Under the pieces are notes generated by a model that was not told the DNA's origin, made no database searches, and saw only the letters and a program-made list of their open reading frames with translations. Below, in pieces: positions 35,306 through 36,754 of a DNA stretch of 36,754 bases (its first letter is position 1; each line of letters opens with the position of its first letter). Source of the DNA: Bordetella parapertussis. GTDB lineage: Bacteria; Pseudomonadota; Gammaproteobacteria; Burkholderiales; Burkholderiaceae_B. The DNA is taken from positions 1-36,754 of the forward strand of contig CAMCZQ010000011.1 of NCBI GenBank assembly GCA_945887835.1. Reading direction: 5' to 3'. Both the position numbers and the translations under genes were made by a program.

Positions 35306-36097
35306 TTGCTACGCATCACTTCACTGAACCTAAACGGTATCCGTTCGGCCTATAACAAAGGACTCGCGAACTGGTTAAAAGTACATCAGGCCGACATTCT
35401 TTGTCTACAAGAACTCAAAGCCCACCTCGCTGACATTCACGAAGATTTCCAACACCCACTCGACTATACGGGCCATTTTTTTGCCGCCGAGAAAAAGGGC
35501 TATAGCGGCGTAGGGCTCTATTTGAAACAGCAGCCTGAGCATGTGACCCAAGGTATCGGCTGCGTAGAGTTCGATCTTGAGGGGCGTGTGATTCGGGCCG
35601 ACTGGTCAAATATTTCTGTGATCAGCGCCTATTTGCCCTCTGGCTCGAGCGGCCCCGAGCGGCAGGAGGCCAAGTTTCGGTTTCTCGACCAATTTGGCCC
35701 GTGGCTGCAAGGCTTAATGGAAGATCATAAAAAGACCAAGCGCGAGTACGTGATTTGCGCCGACTGGAATATCGCACATAAAGAAATCGACCTGAAAAAC
35801 TGGAAGTCGAATCAAAAAAATTCAGGCTTTACGCCTGAAGAGCGCGCTTGGGTCACAAAGGTGATCGATCAGGTGGGCTTTGTCGATGTTTTCAGGCAAC
35901 TCGATCCACGCGCTGAACAATACACTTGGTGGAGTAATCGCGGCCAGGCCTGGGCCAAAAACGTTGGGTGGCGGCTCGACTATCAGCTTGTGACGCCCAG
36001 CTTAGCGGCACGGGCAAAAGCCGCCAGTATCTACAAAGATGAACGCTTTTCTGATCATGCGCCGCTCACGATTGATTACGACTTTGCGTTGAAGTGA
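35306..36097 (+). CDS. Exodeoxyribonuclease III (AP endonuclease)
   Basis: About 263 residues. It cleaves DNA at abasic sites and degrades from 3' ends in base-excision repair, together with enzymes such as MutY. Active-site features are Asn10 in LNLNGIRSA, Glu36 in CLQELKAH, the CADWNIAHKEIDLKNW segment and the terminal SDHAPLTIDY with the catalytic Asp-His pair. The start is TTG at 35306, because AGGAG at 35294-35298 lies 7 bases upstream and the product then begins like known ExoIII; the open frame extends to another TTG at 35288 inside the leader. The gene could be named xthA or exoA. Confidence 0.93.
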   Translation: MLRITSLNLNGIRSAYNKGLANWLKVHQADILCLQELKAHLADIHEDFQHPLDYTGHFFAAEKKGYSGVGLYLKQQPEHVTQGIGCVEFDLEGRVIRADWSNISVISAYLPSGSSGPERQEAKFRFLDQFGPWLQGLMEDHKKTKREYVICADWNIAHKEIDLKNWKSNQKNSGFTPEERAWVTKVIDQVGFVDVFRQLDPRAEQYTWWSNRGQAWAKNVGWRLDYQLVTPSLAARAKAASIYKDERFSDHAPLTIDYDFALK

Positions 36098-36167
36098 GTT
36101 TGTCAGCAGGTGATTCGCACGCAGTACGCACAACCTAGGCCGATACAGCGTGCCAAAATAATTTTGC

Positions 36168-36754
36168 TTACAAGCCACGCGCGTCAATGCGCTCGATATC
36201 TTGTCTGCGCCAGTGCAACAACCACAGTCCGGGCAGAGCGATCAAGACCGTCAGTAAAAAAAACACCGGCCAACCCGCGACCTGCACCAACTGGGGCGTT
36301 AAGGGGCCGGCGAGATAGGTGCGCCCGACGGCCGACAACGCGGAAAGTAACGCAAATTGCGTCGCAGAAAACTGTTGGTTGCAAAGCCCCATCAAGAGCG
36401 CCACAAATGCTGCAGTCCCCATCCCGCCGCATAGGTTTTCGATGCCAACGCCAGCGGCCATCAACCACACGTTGTGAGGGCCTACCGAGATGACCCAGAA
36501 CCCCAGGTTTGAAACCGCTTGCAAGACGCCAAAGAGCATCAGCGAGCGATATAAACCCAGACGCGCCATCAACGCACCACCCGCCAACGCCCCAACAATC
36601 GTGGCCGCCAAACCAAACAGTTTATTGACCGTGCCCACTTCTGTTGCGGTGTAGCCTGCAGCACGAATCAAAAAAGTGGTCGACAAGGCTCCTGCAAACG
36701 CGTCACCCAACTTATACAAAACAATCAACACCAACACCGTCACGGCCTCGGGTC
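36168..36754 (-). CDS. ampG: AmpG-like muropeptide permease, C-terminal part (5' end outside window)
   Basis: The minus-strand frame is open to the right edge and encodes the last 195 residues or so of an MFS permease. The PEAVTVLVLIVLYKLGDAFAG start and the FLIRAAGYTATEVGTVNKL stretch are typical of AmpG, which imports anhydromuropeptides for wall recycling. Six membrane helices are visible, the second half of the usual twelve or so, and a short basic C-terminus follows. The N-terminal half and start codon are outside the window, so completeness is unknown. It is convergent with the exonuclease III gene. Confidence 0.88.
   Translation of the reverse strand, partial: PEAVTVLVLIVLYKLGDAFAGALSTTFLIRAAGYTATEVGTVNKLFGLAATIVGALAGGALMARLGLYRSLMLFGVLQAVSNLGFWVISVGPHNVWLMAAGVGIENLCGGMGTAAFVALLMGLCNQQFSATQFALLSALSAVGRTYLAGPLTPQLVQVAGWPVFFLLTVLIALPGLWLLHWRRQDIERIDARGL

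Overview
The window looks like a chromosomal segment of a betaproteobacterium in the order Burkholderiales, most likely family Alcaligenaceae (Bordetella/Achromobacter relatives). Reasons: a small DUF3460 protein directly upstream of scpA, an orphan Bug-type (TctC) solute-binding protein, a fused ~1195-residue indolepyruvate ferredoxin oxidoreductase, and mreBCD-mrdA-rodA divergent from gatCAB followed by pyrE and an exonuclease III gene. The family placement is inference from gene content and order. No rRNA, tRNA, insertion sequence, prophage or CRISPR array was found, and no stretch over 300 bp lacks a gene.

Layout. 1-862 (minus): DUF3460 gene and scpA, scpA running off the left edge. 965-2434 (plus): DHA2-type MFS exporter. 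2438-3520 (minus): orphan Bug binding protein. 3610-7776 (minus): complete aapJQMP-type amino-acid ABC importer, with a good sigma70-like promoter upstream of aapJ and two intercistronic hairpins. 7957-9611 (plus): ftsE-ftsX, divergent from aapJ. 9617-18376 (minus): probable catabolic operon, read as a two-domain class III CoA-transferase, dipeptide/opine-type ABC importer (binding protein, two permeases, fused double ATPase) and a short-chain dehydrogenase. 18566-20113 (plus): divergent pair of a thiolase-fold protein without the usual nucleophilic cysteine and a DUF35 zinc-ribbon/OB protein. 20231-23818 (minus): fused indolepyruvate ferredoxin oxidoreductase. 24073-25191 (plus): mutY. 25265-30913 (minus): cell-shape operon mreB-mreC-mreD-mrdA-rodA. 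31189-34490 (plus): gatC-gatA-gatB. 34569-35243 (minus): pyrE. 35306-36097 (plus): exonuclease III. 36168-36754 (minus): 3' part of an ampG-like permease, cut by the right edge.

How the parts work together. The housekeeping blocks are conventional: the MreBCD/PBP2/RodA elongasome, transamidation of mischarged tRNA by GatCAB, septation and wall-hydrolase control by FtsEX, DNA repair by MutY and ExoIII, pyrimidine synthesis by PyrE, and muropeptide recycling by AmpG. The least explained part is 9617-20113. A compound could be imported by the peptide/opine-type ABC system, converted to a CoA thioester by the fused CoA-transferase (only its second half keeps the catalytic Asp), oxidised by the SDR, and cleaved or acylated by the Cys-less thiolase-fold protein with its DUF35 partner. 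The substrate cannot be read from sequence. Structural DNA oddities include a four-segment nested inverted repeat at 20141-20213, a three-copy tandem repeat containing the stop codon of the CoA-transferase gene (15665-15725), and paired 10-bp palindromes between aapJ and aapQ (6706-6737).
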